From: Locusta migratoria
Taxonomy: Eukaryota > Arthropoda > Insecta > Orthoptera > Acrididae
Reading direction: 5' to 3'
Length of the DNA stretch: 64,000 bases
Assembly: GCA_026315105.1 (NCBI GenBank)
Contig: CM048746.1
Location: forward strand, 144,752,730 to 144,816,729
Shown here: positions 1-10,865 of the stretch, piece after piece
Layout: each line of letters begins with the position of its first letter
How positions within the stretch are numbered: position 1 is the stretch's first letter
The notes under the pieces: model-generated
The model's database searches: none
What the model was told of the DNA's origin: nothing
Seen by the model: only the letters and a program-made list of their open reading frames with translations
Position numbers and translations under genes: made by a program

Positions 1-26
1 GAACTTTAAAAATCCCTTTGATCGAA

Positions 27-231
27 AAAGTTCAAAATGTTCAAATGTTTGTAGAACTATGGGACTTAACTACGGGATCATCAGTCCCTAAGCTTACAAA
101 CTACTTATGAACTAGCAAAGACTAAGGACGGCACAAATATCCATGCCCGAGAGGGGATTCGAACCCCCGACCGTAGTGGCCGTGTAGACCGTGACTGGAG
201 CGCGTCAGTCTCCTCGGCCACCGCGGCCGGC
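27..231 (-). mobile_element. SINE family A (tRNA-Leu/Ser-like head)
   Basis: Full-length tRNA-derived SINE in reverse orientation. Read on the minus strand it has the head GCCGGCCGCGGTGGCCGAG (A-box region), a GGTTCGAATCC B box, then the family tail 'GTGCCGTCC', 'GGGACTGATGA', 'AAACATTTGAACATTTT'. Flanks gatcgaa (20-26) and gatggaa (232-238) look like a 7 bp target duplication with one mismatch. It sits in the palm motif of the Tx1-like LINE. It would have been transcribed by RNA polymerase III and mobilised by a LINE. Confidence 0.92.
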
Positions 232-604
232 GATGGAATAACACACGTCTACTTATGTAAGGTGCTTGTCAAAATGGGTTGCGGTTCGAAGTTTACTACA
301 ATGGCGCGCAATCTGTTCCGTCATACAACGTCCAGAGTGTCCGTCAATGAATGGCCACTTCAGTCCGGTTTTTCGTATTGCCCGTTCAGTGCGACAGGGG
401 TGCGTTGGCGTTGTACGCCGTCGCACTTGACCCGTTGTTTCGAAGCATTCGTCAGGACTGCCAGGGCATCCAGACGGGAGTCGATCGGATTGTTTGCGAA
501 GCTAATGCAGATGACCTCGGAGTGTTTCTTTCACAGCCCAAAGAAATACACAACTTGCATAGCATCCTGCAACGGTTCGAACAGGCGACTGGTGTTGTTG
601 TTAA

Positions 605-2003
605 CAAATCTACATCTACATCTATATAGATACTCTGCAAATCACATTCAAGTGCCTGGCAGAGGGTTCATTAATCATTTTCATAACTTTTCTCTACGTT
701 CCATTCTCTAATAGCGCGCGGTAAGAAAGAACACCTAAATCGTTCCGTTTTCGACCTGATTTCTCTTATTTTATTGCGATGGTCATGTCTCCATAAGTAG
801 GTGGGTGCTAGCAAAATATTTTCACATTCAGAACTAAAAGTCGGTGATTGAAACCTCGCAAATAGATCACGCCTCAATGAATAACGTCTTTCTTTTAATG
901 ATTTCCACCCCAATTCGTGCAACATTTCCGTGACGCTTTCCCCCCCGTAACTTGATAGATCAAAGCGAGCTGCCCTTCTCTGAACCTTCTCAATATCTTC
1001 CGTCAGTCCCACCTGGTGAGAGTCCCACAATGGGTACTCCAGGAGAGGACGCACAAGTGTGATGTAGGCAGTCTCTTTGGTGGAGCTGGTGCATCTTCGA
1101 AGCGTTCCGCCGATGACACGTAATCTTTGGATCGCCTTCCCCACAATATTTTCCATGTGTTATTTCCAGTCCAAGTTGATCGTAATTGTAACTCCTAGGT
1201 ATTTGGTAGAATCTACGACCTTCAGGTTTGACTATTTTATCGCGTAATTGAAGTACAGCGGATTTCTTTTAGTGGTCATGTGTATTACTTCATACTTTTC
1301 TTTATTTAGTGTCAATTGCCAATTTTCGCACCATGCAGAAATTTTGTCTAAATCGCTTTGCAGTTGCTTTTGATCGTCTGTTGAATTCACTAACCGATAA
1401 ACGACAGCATCATCCGCGAACAATCTAAGGGAGCTATTCAGTTTTTCTCCTAAATCGTTTATAAACACAAGGAAGAGTAAGGGACCTATAACGCTTCCCT
1501 GTGGAACGCCAGTTATCACTTCTGTGTTACTCGATGACTTACAGTCAATTACAACGAACTGCGTTCTTTCTGATAGGAAATCGCGGATCAAACCGCACAG
1601 TTGGGGAGATATTCCATAAGCACGCAATATCATAAGAAGCCGCTTGTTGGGTACAGTGTCAAAAGCCTTCCTGAAATCCAGAAATATGGAATCGATTTGA
1701 CATCCCTTGTCGGTGGCACTTAACACTTCATGTGAATAAAGGGCAAGATGTGTTTCGCAAGAGTGATACTTTCTGAATCCGTGTTGACTACTGGTTCATA
1801 GGTCGTTCTCTTCGAGGTAATTGATAATATTCGAACAATGTATAAGTTCCAAAATCCTGCTGCAAATCGACGTCAGTGCGATAGGCCAGTAATTTTGGGG
1901 ATCGTTCCTATTGCCTTTCTTGAATATTGGAGTAACTTGGCCAACTTTCCAGTCTTTGGGTACGGATCTTTCGCTGAGTGATCAGTTGAAAATTATAGCT
2001 AAG
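605..2003 (-). mobile_element. CR1-like LINE, 5'-truncated ORF2 and 3' UTR
   Basis: Minus-strand non-LTR retrotransposon. Frame 1726-1232 (minus) carries reverse-transcriptase motifs in order: LDFRKAFDTVP, GVPQGSVIGPLLF, FADD (the catalytic aspartates are present), and the thumb block 'WCENWQLTLNKEK'. Frame 1156-671 has the C-terminal block 'ELGWKSLKERR ... RDLFARFQSP ... ECENILLAPT' found in every copy of this family here. The 3' UTR includes 'CTCTGCCAGGCACTTGAA' and the element ends in a short ATGTAGATGTAGA-type repeat (605-625), as CR1/L2-group LINEs often do. RT sequence continues upstream to about 2003 in broken frames, so it is a frameshifted relic. It is inserted antisense into the Tx1-like RT. 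Confidence 0.85.
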
Positions 2004-3273
2004 TACCGACAGAAGACGGCACTCCTCCCACTCAAGCGTAAGCGTGGCATAGAGACTGGTTTTGCATTGTTGAACAGCAAAAGTGTTCTTCTTACCGCCT
2101 AGTCCCAGCAGATGGAGGCACTTAACTGGCGGCCTACATTGCATAAAATACGTGCTGTCGCTAAAATATATGCAGCTAAAAACCTCGCGCTGAAGGAGAA
2201 GGAGGCTCTCATTAATACCCTGACGACAGCGACCTAAGGAAATAGAACGTGAGATTAAACAGGCTATCTACTGCCTATTGTGAAAAGGTGAAATCGTTGC
2301 AGTCTCCTATGACGTCTGCACCTTGGGCCCGCAGGAGGGAGGACTTAGTTTGGTAGACTTTTGTGCCAGGTGTGCGCCGCTTCTTCTGAGCCGGACTACC
2401 GCCGTGCTCGAGAAGGATCCCCCGTAGTCCGACAGCGGTCCGCTTCCGTCGCTACTGTCCATACCCAGTGACAGCCGCAGTCGACGTTCCTCAAATTCCT
2501 TTTACGTTAAACTACGTCCGTCGCTATTACTTACATACCAGCTATCTGGAGCTCGCACGTCAATGCAGCCACAAAGTCAGCGATATCACCTCGCTCTACG
2601 AGGCTCACAGGCCCAACATGATTGGTCGATGGATGGAGAAACGTGGGTTCCATGATTCTTTCTGCTAATGTGCATGCTGTTTGGTTCAAAGTGGTCCATC
2701 GTACTATCCCTACTAACTCTAAACTGCACTTCATTAATCTCTCCCATCAAGTGCATGTGACACGGGAGATACTCTTGAACATCGATTTGTGTCCTTCTTG
2801 CACTTCTGTCATATCTGGAATGTAGCACGTGACATGATACGGCTCATCAACAGGATGGATACAAGATCTGTGACAGTAATTGATGTCTTGATTCCATAGT
2901 GCACGGCGTATCCCGATACCAAACGGAATGCCACCCTGTGGATTCTAAGACAAGCTATTTTCGCCATTTTCTTGCTCAAATTGACTACCAGCCTGGACTT
3001 TTTAACTCATCTATGGAATTAAGATATCAAGACTCGGACCCAGTCGAAGTACGCATCTAATTTTGCTAGGTTCTTTCATGTTGCGCTTGCACATGCAATC
3101 ACCAAATTGAGTCTACAATACTGAATGTTACGATCATATCGGACGTCTGACTTCATTAGTTAACCGTCTTCTGTCGTACCAAACACGAACGAAAATGATC
3201 CGAAATGTGTGTTTGTGTTTCGTCATTCAACTTATGATATTGTAAAATGTAAACTTTTACGGCCGGAATGGTC

Positions 3274-3503
3274 AGAATTACTAAAAATTTCCGGGCTGTT
3301 ATGCCGTGGTCTAGTGGATTTATTATTAAAACCCAACGTTTCGTCCCCGACTGCGTCAGTAGCGAGCCAGGGTGTGAATCGGACATCCAAAAGTGCCACG
3401 ATCCCCCTTGAGAATGTCCTCCGCAGTCGGGGACGAAACGTTGGGTTTTAATAATAAATCCACTAGACCACGACATAACAGTCCGGAAATTTTTAGTAAT
3501 TCT
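3274..3503. repeat. Foldback repeat, 82 bp arms
   Basis: Arms 3274-3355 and 3422-3503 are near-perfect inverted copies with a 66 bp spacer. Each arm contains, in the outward sense, GGGGACGAAACGTTGGG followed by TTTTAATAATAAATCCACTA. On the right arm the stretch 3408-3440 resembles the CTGANGA-hairpin-GAAAC motif found elsewhere in this window (stem GTCC 3415-3418 with GGAC 3431-3434), though its first box is degenerate. No coding capacity. I do not know its superfamily. Confidence 0.88.
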
Positions 3504-3505
3504 AA

Positions 3506-4566
3506 CTTATGATATTGCCGAAGAGTGACATGTTTTGTTATTTTCGTTAAGCTTATTCTTCTTTCACTACAAGGACAAGCTTCTTTCCCTCCCTTCGATA
3601 TTGAGGAGACATATTTCATTATATTTTTTCTGTATATAAGGCCTACCATGACCAACCGCTGTCCGCTTATGTTTGCTTCCGTTGCTTTTGTACCATTGCA
3701 CATTGGAAGAAGTTACATCAAGAAATATAGTAGAACATTTTTTTTTTCGTTATTCGCCTGTTAAGTCAACAATAGATCTAGGAGGAAGACAACACCATTT
3801 AAGTACAGCAGAGAAGCTCGCCGAAGAGGGCATTATTGGTGAGGAAGGCTTGGCTGTAAGGGGAGAACGGAGGTCCGACAGAAAAGGTAAAAGAGAAAAA
3901 AAAAAAAAAAAAACTTGGAGGCCATCAGAGGAGCTACTTAAAAATAAATAAATAAATAAAAAAGGATGGGTCACCGACAAGTAATGCCGAGCGATGTCGG
4001 CAAGCGGGATACACATAACTCATGTCAGACCATATGATAAGCCACGCGTCTGGGATTGAGGGGGCACTGACCATCTCCAAATCGCATCCGTTGACCATTC
4101 GGTCGGAGGATGATGCTGCGGCCGGTCAGTTCTTCTGTAGACAATGATAAGGAGATCTGGCGGTACCTGAGAAGAAGGAGAGTCCTTTAACCAGTATTAA
4201 TTTGGCTATAACAAGTCGAGGAAAAATCAAATGCGTAAGTACCTAGCATTAATGAAGAATACTTCTCTATGAAGTTATAGAAGAGTGTAGCACGTGAGTT
4301 AGTCTACTGACAGCTCAAGCGGTCATTATGTGCCATTATCTTTCGTTACAAATATTTCCTTTGTTTCGTTGCGTAAACAACCCATGGGCTTAAACAATGT
4401 AACAACGACAGTAACTTGGTAATAAGCATTAAAAGCAACTGCAAAAATGTTTGAAATATATCGAAATACTTCTCTCTTGTTAAATATTTTTGAAGTTTAC
4501 ATATTCCATAATCTAAATTGTTTTTTAAACAATTTATTGTTTTAGTTTTCAGATATCATTTCTAAT
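3506..4566. other. Gene-free stretch with low-complexity tracts
   Basis: No recognisable gene or transposon protein. It contains an A-rich tract (3895-3913) and AAAT-type repeats near 3941-3962; the short open frames across these are low-complexity artefacts. Sequence at 3960-4190 is more GC-rich but matches nothing I recognise. Confidence 0.5.
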
Positions 4567-4765
4567 AAAAATGTTCAAATGTTTGAAAATCTACGGGTCT
4601 TAACTGCTTTGGTTATTAGCCCCTGGTCTTAAAAACTACCTAAACTGAGTTAAGCTAACCTAATGGCACACACATCCATGCCCGAGGGAGGACTCGAACC
4701 TCCGACTTCGAGTAACCGCGCGCTCTGTAGAAAGACGCCTTATTACGCTCGGTCACTCCACCGCG
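4567..4765 (-). mobile_element. SINE family B, diverged
   Basis: Reverse-oriented tRNA-derived SINE of a second family. On the minus strand it has a CGCGGTGGAGTGACCGAGC head, a GGTTCGAGTCCTCC B box and a 'CATGGATGTGTGTGCC' start to its body. It ends in the same 'CATTTGAACATTTTT' tail as family A, so the two families share a tail. Point mutations are frequent, so this is an old copy. It faces another family B copy only 29 bp away. Confidence 0.8.
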
Positions 4766-4793
4766 TCTTGTAGAAATGAAACAACTAAAACCT

Positions 4794-4995
4794 GCCGCTG
4801 TGGAGTAGCCGAGCGGTCTAAAGCGCCTCGCTGCGGAGCGCGCTGTTGCTCGCTGTGGAGGTTAGAGTCCTCCCTGGGGCATGGGTGTGTGTGTTTGTCC
4901 GTAAGTTAGTTTACCTAGGTTTAAGTAGTTTGTAAGCTACGGACTGATGGCCACGCAGTTTGGTCCCATAGATTTACAGACATTTGAACATTTTT
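4794..4995 (+). mobile_element. SINE family B
   Basis: tRNA-derived SINE, head GCCGCTGTGGAGTAGCCGAG, a Leu/Ser-like long variable arm region (CGCTGCGGAGCGCGC), B box slightly mutated (GGTTAGAGTCC), body 'GTGTGTGTGTTTGTCCGTA', and tail 'ACAGACATTTGAACATTTTT'. It lies head-to-head with the copy at 4567-4765. Confidence 0.88.
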
Positions 4996-6498
4996 GAAAT
5001 AAAACCTGAACTTGAAGTTTTTGTGAGGCCCTTTTCATTGCGCCCAGATTGAGCTCCAAATTTTCATAAAACTACAGCCCTCTATCAGCATTATAATAGT
5101 GATTTGATTTCATTTTACAACGACATTGATCAACAAGCATTCCGGAGGATTCATGCTCTTGTCCTGAAATGTTGCTATGTTGGGAAGAACGTACGCGTGA
5201 GAACAAATGTTTTCAATTATTAATATTAACTAATCAAAAACTGCGTCAAATTTGTCTGATGCTTCGTTAGAAGATGTAGATCGAAATGCAAGTGCCAAAA
5301 CTATTGTTCCAAATATTTGAAAATTAATGATTACAGAGCGATGCTAAAAATTTAACAATGTTGAAAATTAGTTAAAATAGGGAGCGCAATAAAATCATTA
5401 TTTCTGTCTGTACAAAAATTTGGCATTATTATTATTATTATTATTATTAGTTGACCGATGGGAATAATTCGCACTCTATCCTAATCAATCACAGATAGGT
5501 AAGACAGTAATGGAGAAAAATCAGAGGCAAGTACAAATGTATAAAAGACAGTAAACTTTGAATAGTAGTAACAAATATAAGTCTCATTGTAAAAATGTAT
5601 ATAATTAAATAAAATATGATTGATTGTGAAACGTGTAAAAATCTGATATTGACTCTTTCATGTTTATTTTATTTTTTGAAAACTTGTTTATTTTACAAAA
5701 CTTCTGTGAAAACAATGTCACTATTTATAACGTGATCATCGATTACTTTTAGGCAAAAATATAAATATCACTGAATAATCGAACTCGTGAAAATGCCACG
5801 TACAACTATCCATGCGAAAAACAGTTTCTGGGTAATATAATCGTACGCTTCGAAGCATCTGAGTTTGTGCTTTATTTATAATCATAGCGAAGGCTACTTT
5901 TATCTGGAGTTGTCTTATCATTTGGAAAGGCGTGGTTGGATCAGAAGGTGTGAGGTTAATGCGAGGAATTAGCACGTTACGTTGTACGCACTGTAGAGTA
6001 GCGAGGAATTAAAAGTAAAATAAATTATTATAAGTTATAATAGTAAGCGGTAATCGCCTGTGTTGATGAACGTTGAGGTGATCCAATTCATCCGCGTAAT
6101 ACACAATGCTTGCTTGAACAAAGTGAACAATTCTAACAGCTGCATGAAGAATCTAAGAATCTGCAAGAGCTGTCGTGTCTGTTAGTTAAATTAAATATTT
6201 GTGTCTTTTTCGTCGTGTAACCGAAATCGTGTGATAAACTGTGCTTTACATCGACGTGTATAACCGAAATCGTTGATAAACTGTGCTTGCATCAAAGATC
6301 TTCGGCTTGCATAAAGAATCTAAATAACTGGAAGAGCTTTCGTTCATGTTAGTTAAGCAGATTGTCAATATATAGCACCTTCTACATTGCTTTTATATTG
6401 GCCGAAGAAAGAAAATTGGTACTCGGTGTGGTGGCTGATGGGAGCAACCCTAAATGAGAGCAACTTTCACTAGGTATAAGCTTAGATTGTACGAACAG

Positions 6499-6543
<45 letters not shown>

Positions 6544-7128
6544 CCAAAAATAAAGTTTTTTGTGAAAACAATAATTTTAAACTATCTGTCTGTTTTTCGT
6601 CATTACTGGAAAACTAAATCTTGAAAATGATACCTCAATCACTAATTTTGGATAAGTAATACGGGAGATATGACGTACCCATGATTATGAATATTATTAT
6701 TATAATTATTCGCAATAATACCGGTAAGCAGTTTGATGCGCGCTGAATTGCTCGACTCCATTCACAAACAACAACACGCCAAGCGCTGCGACAACACGTT
6801 CCTCTCCTACCACTGCCTCAACGGCGCTACAAAAGAGCCCCGTTGGGTCTTCCGACGCCATCCGATGCTCGCGAAGCACCTGAGTTGAGGTGGGCTGGCT
6901 TAAGCACTCTTCAATCGGTGTGTCTCGGTAAAGGTTATGTTCATATTCGCACAAAATGTAATGCACACGCTTTCCTCCTGTAACTGTGCCATCTGTAGAT
7001 TGGGAAATGTGTAACTAATTACGACACGGAATTCTAATCAAGAACAACTGCCGTCCTTCGTAATTTATAAGTAGATATCCCTGAAGGATTAAAGAAAATT
7101 CAATCCGTATTCATACTTTATAAACTTA
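4996..7128. other. AT-rich gene-free region with ATT and T42 tracts
   Basis: No supported gene. Holds an ATT microsatellite (about 5424-5450) and a 42 bp T homopolymer (6502-6543). The T run could be the A tail of a minus-strand retrocopy, but no retrocopy body is recognisable beside it. A frame at 6966-6706 (minus, 86 codons) has no familiar motifs. Confidence 0.5.
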
Positions 7129-7129
7129 T

Positions 7130-7273
7130 TGGGCCAAACAACTTCTTAAACTGACTTACACTAAGGACGTCAAACACACCCATGCCCGAGGAAGGACTCG
7201 AACTTCCGTCAGGAGTAGCTACTCAGTCTGTAACATGATGCCTTAGACCAAGCAGATACTCCAGTATGGCCAA
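7130..7273 (-). mobile_element. SINE family B-like fragment
   Basis: Minus-strand fragment with a GGAAGTTCGAGTCCTTCC B-box arm, CATGGGTGTGTTTGACGTCC body start and 'AGTTGTTTGGCCCAATAAG' tail piece. The head is diverged and the A-box is poor. Family membership is inferred from the body. Confidence 0.6.
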
Positions 7274-7330
7274 CTTCAATCTCGTAACAAAACCAATTAT
7301 CCCAGTCCAGATTTTATACCAATTAGGTTC

Positions 7331-7533
7331 AAAAAAAAAGTTCAAATGTTTGTAAAGCGTATGGGACTTAATTACGGGGTCATCAGTCCCTAAACTTACA
7401 AATTACTTATGAACTACTTACGAACTAGGACGGCACAAATATCCATACCCGAGGGGGGATTCGAACCCCCGACCGTAGTGGCCGTGCAGACCGTGACTGA
7501 AGCGCCTCAGTCTCCTCGGCCACCGCGGCCGGC
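7331..7533 (-). mobile_element. SINE family A with 12 bp target duplication
   Basis: Complete family A SINE in reverse orientation, flanked by perfect copies of CCAATTAGGTTC (7319-7330 and 7534-7545). The tail lies at the left with an A run. Head, A box and B box match the family well, so this is a fairly young insertion. Confidence 0.95.
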
Positions 7534-7545
7534 CCAATTAGGTTC

Positions 7546-8330
7546 CTTTCAGAATATGCTGATGCAGTGGTTCCATAACTAGCTATGATATAATGTGGCG
7601 TTCTAGCAAAGAAAATTGAAACAAAATACTAACTGTGCTGTCCTGTTACTTGATCTGTTTTATTGAAAATGAAGTCCATTAGCCAAAGTAATGATTTTAA
7701 TAAAAATATTTAAGGTTGTATTTGTTCGGAACTATAACGAAAAAAGTTGATAAAACACTATATTAAATAAATAAATAAAGGTTTCACCAATCACTGGCTA
7801 CACTCAGTCTTTAATAATTTTAAGCATGAGAATTGCCTCTCAGTTATCTAATTAGATCTGTCCACGCCACAACACAGAAAAAAACACTCATGTAAATCCC
7901 TTCCGTTTGGTCCTAGACCTACTAATGTAAATTTCATTAAGATCTGAATCATTGCAGTTTATTCCACCGCCGTCCAGTATCGCCGTACAAACTGAAAAAT
8001 AATTGTTAAACTTCTTATATTACTTAAACACCCGTCCATGAATCATTTAAAAATATATACTAGTATTAACTATGAAATAGCGGCCGGTGACTACAGTTCA
8101 GTGGCCGATGTTAAAGATCAGCAACTGGAGCTAAAATCCCGAAAATGCTTAAAATGTTTAAAATCTTTGTATGCGTGCTGATACTGTTACGAACACGATG
8201 TTTTTGTAACATTTCTATTTAATACCATATCTGACATTTTACAATCATTTAACACATCTTGATTACTAATGGTGAGAAAAAACAAGCTAACAGCAACTCT
8301 CGCAAAATTATTATAATATCGTCCTTTCTT
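7546..8330. other. Gene-free stretch
   Basis: AT-rich sequence with no coding, RNA or transposon signature that I recognise. Confidence 0.45.
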
Positions 8331-9628
8331 CTTCTACATCTACATGGGATACTCTGCAAATCACATTTAAGTGCCTGGCAGAAGGTACATCGAACCATCT
8401 TTATACTATTCATATACCATTCCACTATCTAATAGAGCGCGGCACGGAAGAACAACTGAAACTCTCCGTCTGATTTCTCGTAATTTAGTCTGACGATCAT
8501 TTCTCCTTTCTAGGTGGGAGTCAATAATATATTTTCGCATTCGGAGGGGAATGCTGGCGATTGGAGTTTCGTAAGTAGCCCACGCCGCAGCGATAGCCGC
8601 CGTTGTAACGATTTCCATCCCAGATCATGCATCATTTCAGTGACTCTCTCTCTCCTGTATCGTAACAATACAAAGGAAACTGCCCTTTTTTGGACTCTTT
8701 CGATGGCTTCCGTGAAACCCACTTGATAAGGATCCCACACTGGTCAGCAATACTCCAAATGACGACGGGCAAGCGTAGTGTTTGCAGTATCTTTAGTAAT
8801 TCTGTTGCACCTTTTAAACGTTCTGCGAATACCTTTTTCGACAAAATCTACATGTTCTTTCCAATATAAGTCTGAAGTAATAGTAATTCATAGGTATTTA
8901 CAGGAGTGATTTATCTTGTAAACAAAGTTTGACGGATTTCATTTCGTACTCATATGGACGACTTCTCACTTCTTATTATTAAGAGTCAATTGTCAAGTTT
9001 TAGACCATATTGATATCTTATTTAGACCATTCTGCAGCTGGTTTTGATCTTGAGATGATTTTACTAGACGATAAATGACGGCATCATCTGCAAACAACCT
9101 AAGAGAGCTGCTCAGATTTTCTCCCAAATCGTTTATGCAGATAAAGAACAGCAGAGGACCAATAACACTACCCTGTGGAACGCCCGATATCACCTCTGTT
9201 TTAGTCGATGCCTTACCATCGATTACTACGAACTGAGTCCTCTCCGACAGGAAATCCCCTATCCAGTCACAAATCTGGGACGATATACCATAACCACTTC
9301 GTGTAAGTAAGAGCTCGTTGTATATGACTGTTAAGTAAGGAGCTGTCGCATCAGCATAATCACATAGAAATCTAGTGGGTATACAGTCCGGACCAGAAGA
9401 CTTGTTCTTCTTAAGTGATTTTAGTTGGTTCACTAAACCAATGATATCCGCTTCTACGTTATTCTGATTATCTGTTCGTACTTTGAAATCTGGAAAATTC
9501 GTTACGTCTTATTTACTGATTGAGTTTCGAAAAGCTGTGTTTAGTAAATCTGCTTTAGTAGCGCTAACATCGACGAGATCGCCATTTGTACCACGTAATG
9601 AGGGTACTGTTTGTGATTTGCCTCTAGT
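8331..9628 (-). mobile_element. CR1-like LINE, 3' part (left of nested RTE)
   Basis: Minus-strand LINE of the same family as 605-2003 but a different subfamily ('LTKLQSPAFPSECENILLTPT' C-terminal block). The 3' end has an ATGTAGAAG-type tail at 8331-8345 and the 'CTGCCAGGCACTTAAATG' UTR block. Frame 9433-8993 carries 'KNKSSGPDCIPTRFL', then 'ERTQFVVIDGKAS', GVPQGSVIGPLLF and FADD. Between 'VIYNELLLT' and 'SGYGISSQICDW' roughly a hundred residues of fingers/palm are missing, so there is an internal deletion. The element is split at 9628 by an RTE-like LINE and resumes at 10742. Confidence 0.85.
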
Positions 9629-9636
9629 ATATTTGA

Positions 9637-10733
9637 AAAGACAGGTTAGATGCAGCTCTCCACGGAACCCTGCCCTGTGCAAGTCTCTTCATCTGATAAT
9701 ACGTTCGGAATGTGCTTACTATATTCGTCCCTCGGTCTCCCTCTACGACTTTTACCTCACACACACACTGCCTTCTAATGCTAAGTTGACAATTCGTTGA
9801 TATCTCAGAAAGTGTCCCACCAATCTATCCCTTCTCTTAGTTAGGATATGCCAGAAACTCATTTTCTCCCCGATTCGGTTAAGTACCTCCTCATTAGTTA
9901 CGTGATATACCCATCTAATTTTCATCATTCGTCTGTAGCACCACATTTGAAAAGCTTCTATCATCTCTTTATCTGAACTCCTTATCGTCCACCTTTCACT
10001 GCCATACAATGCTACACTCCAGACAAATGCTTTCAGAAAAGACTTCCTAACGTTTAAATTAATATTGGATGTTAACAAGTTTCGCTTCTTTAGAAACGCT
10101 TTTCTTCCCATAGCCATTCTGCATTTTATATCTTCTTTACTTCGGCCATCAGAAGTTATCTTGCTACCCAAATAACAAAATTCATCTACTACTTTTATTG
10201 TCTGATTACCTAATCTAATTCCTTCAGCATTGCCTGATTTCCTGACATTGCGTTCCATTACCTTCGTTTTACTCTTGTTAATGTTCATCTTATATCGTCC
10301 TTTCAAGACACTGTCCATTCCATTCAATTGCTCTTCCAGATCTTTTGCGGTCTCTGACAAAATTACTCTATCAACAGCAAACCGCAATGTTTTTATTTCT
10401 TCTCCCTGCACTTTAATGTCCTCTGCAAATTTCTCCTTCCATTCCTTCACTGCCTGCTCAATGTACAGATTGAACAACATTGGGGAAAGGCTACAACCCT
10501 GTCTCACTCCCTTCTCAGCCTCTGCGTCCCTTTTTGCCCTTCGACTCTAATAACCTTTGTTTGGTTTTTGTATAGGTTGAATATAACTCTTCGCTCCCTA
10601 TATTTTACCCCTGATACCTTCCGAATTTGGAAGAGTGTATTCCTGTCGACATTGTCAAAAGCTTTCTCCAAATCTACAAACGCTAAAAACGTAGGTTTCC
10701 CTTTCATTAGCCTATCTTCTAAGATAAGTCGTA
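9637..10733 (-). mobile_element. RTE-like LINE nested in CR1-like LINE
   Basis: Minus-strand, 5'-truncated LINE. Frame 10758-10504 has 'FLAFVDLEKAFDNVDR' (palm motif A). Frame 10507-9752 has 'MRQGCSLSPMLFNLYIEQ', 'KTLRFAVDRVILSET' (the ADD box reads AVD, so the catalytic pair is damaged), 'MNINKSKTKVM', 'CYLGSKITSDGRS', 'VWSVALYGSERWT' and 'MMKIRWV.....NEEVLNRIG'. This set is typical of RTE-type ORF2 proteins common in arthropods. Flanking copies of ATATTTGA (9629-9636 and 10734-10741) fit a target-site duplication inside the CR1-like element. Two frames are needed to read it, so it is inactive. Confidence 0.85.
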
Positions 10734-10741
10734 ATATTTGA

Positions 10742-10865
10742 CATATGACCAAACTCACTCTTGGTCTTCAGTCAAATTTCGAGAAAGTGTTTCGTTGTGG
10801 AAAGTATTGTAAGCATCTCGAATCGAGCTTCTGTGTAGGATCGCCAATCCTGGGGAGTTTGTGTT
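10742..10865 (-). mobile_element. CR1-like LINE, continuation right of nested RTE
   Basis: Continuation of the element at 8331-9628: the antisense text around 'AAAGTGTTTCGTTGTGGAAA' (10784-10803) matches the same place in the copy at 47817-49064, where it directly follows the equivalent of 9620-9628. The fragment ends near 10865 without an obvious boundary. Confidence 0.7.

Larger units (their letters stand above)
1..3105 (+). mobile_element. L1/Tx1-like LINE ORF2 remnant, twice interrupted
   Basis: Decayed reverse transcriptase of a non-LTR retrotransposon on the plus strand. Three blocks read as one gene. Bases 1-26 end in an FDR-like palm motif. Bases 232-602 carry the VRQGC region (one-base frameshift near 400), 'ALDPLF', a degenerate ADD box (ANADD) and 'ATGVVVN'. 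Bases 2010-3105 resume with 'KTALLPL', then 'GGLSLVDF' near 2338, the W..V...IPT stretch with a CxxC pair (2680-2810), and a C-terminal 'ARDMIRLINR' block. This order fits Tx1-type L1 ORF2 proteins by recollection of the family. Stops and frameshifts make it dead. It is the oldest layer here, since a SINE (27-231) and an antisense CR1-like LINE (605-2003) both lie inside it. The clade name is less certain than the LINE call. Confidence 0.6.

Noticed and set aside
262..711. 149-codon plus-strand frame as a gene
   Set aside because: It mixes part of the Tx1-like RT in one frame with antisense CR1-like LINE 3' UTR; the reading changes family at 605, so it is not one protein.
3673..4016. Lys/Arg-rich and Phe-rich open frames
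   Set aside because: They span a poly-A tract and AAAT repeats; composition is low-complexity on both strands.
5736..6966. Short minus frames of 79 and 86 codons
   Set aside because: No motifs, AT-rich surroundings, no partner features.
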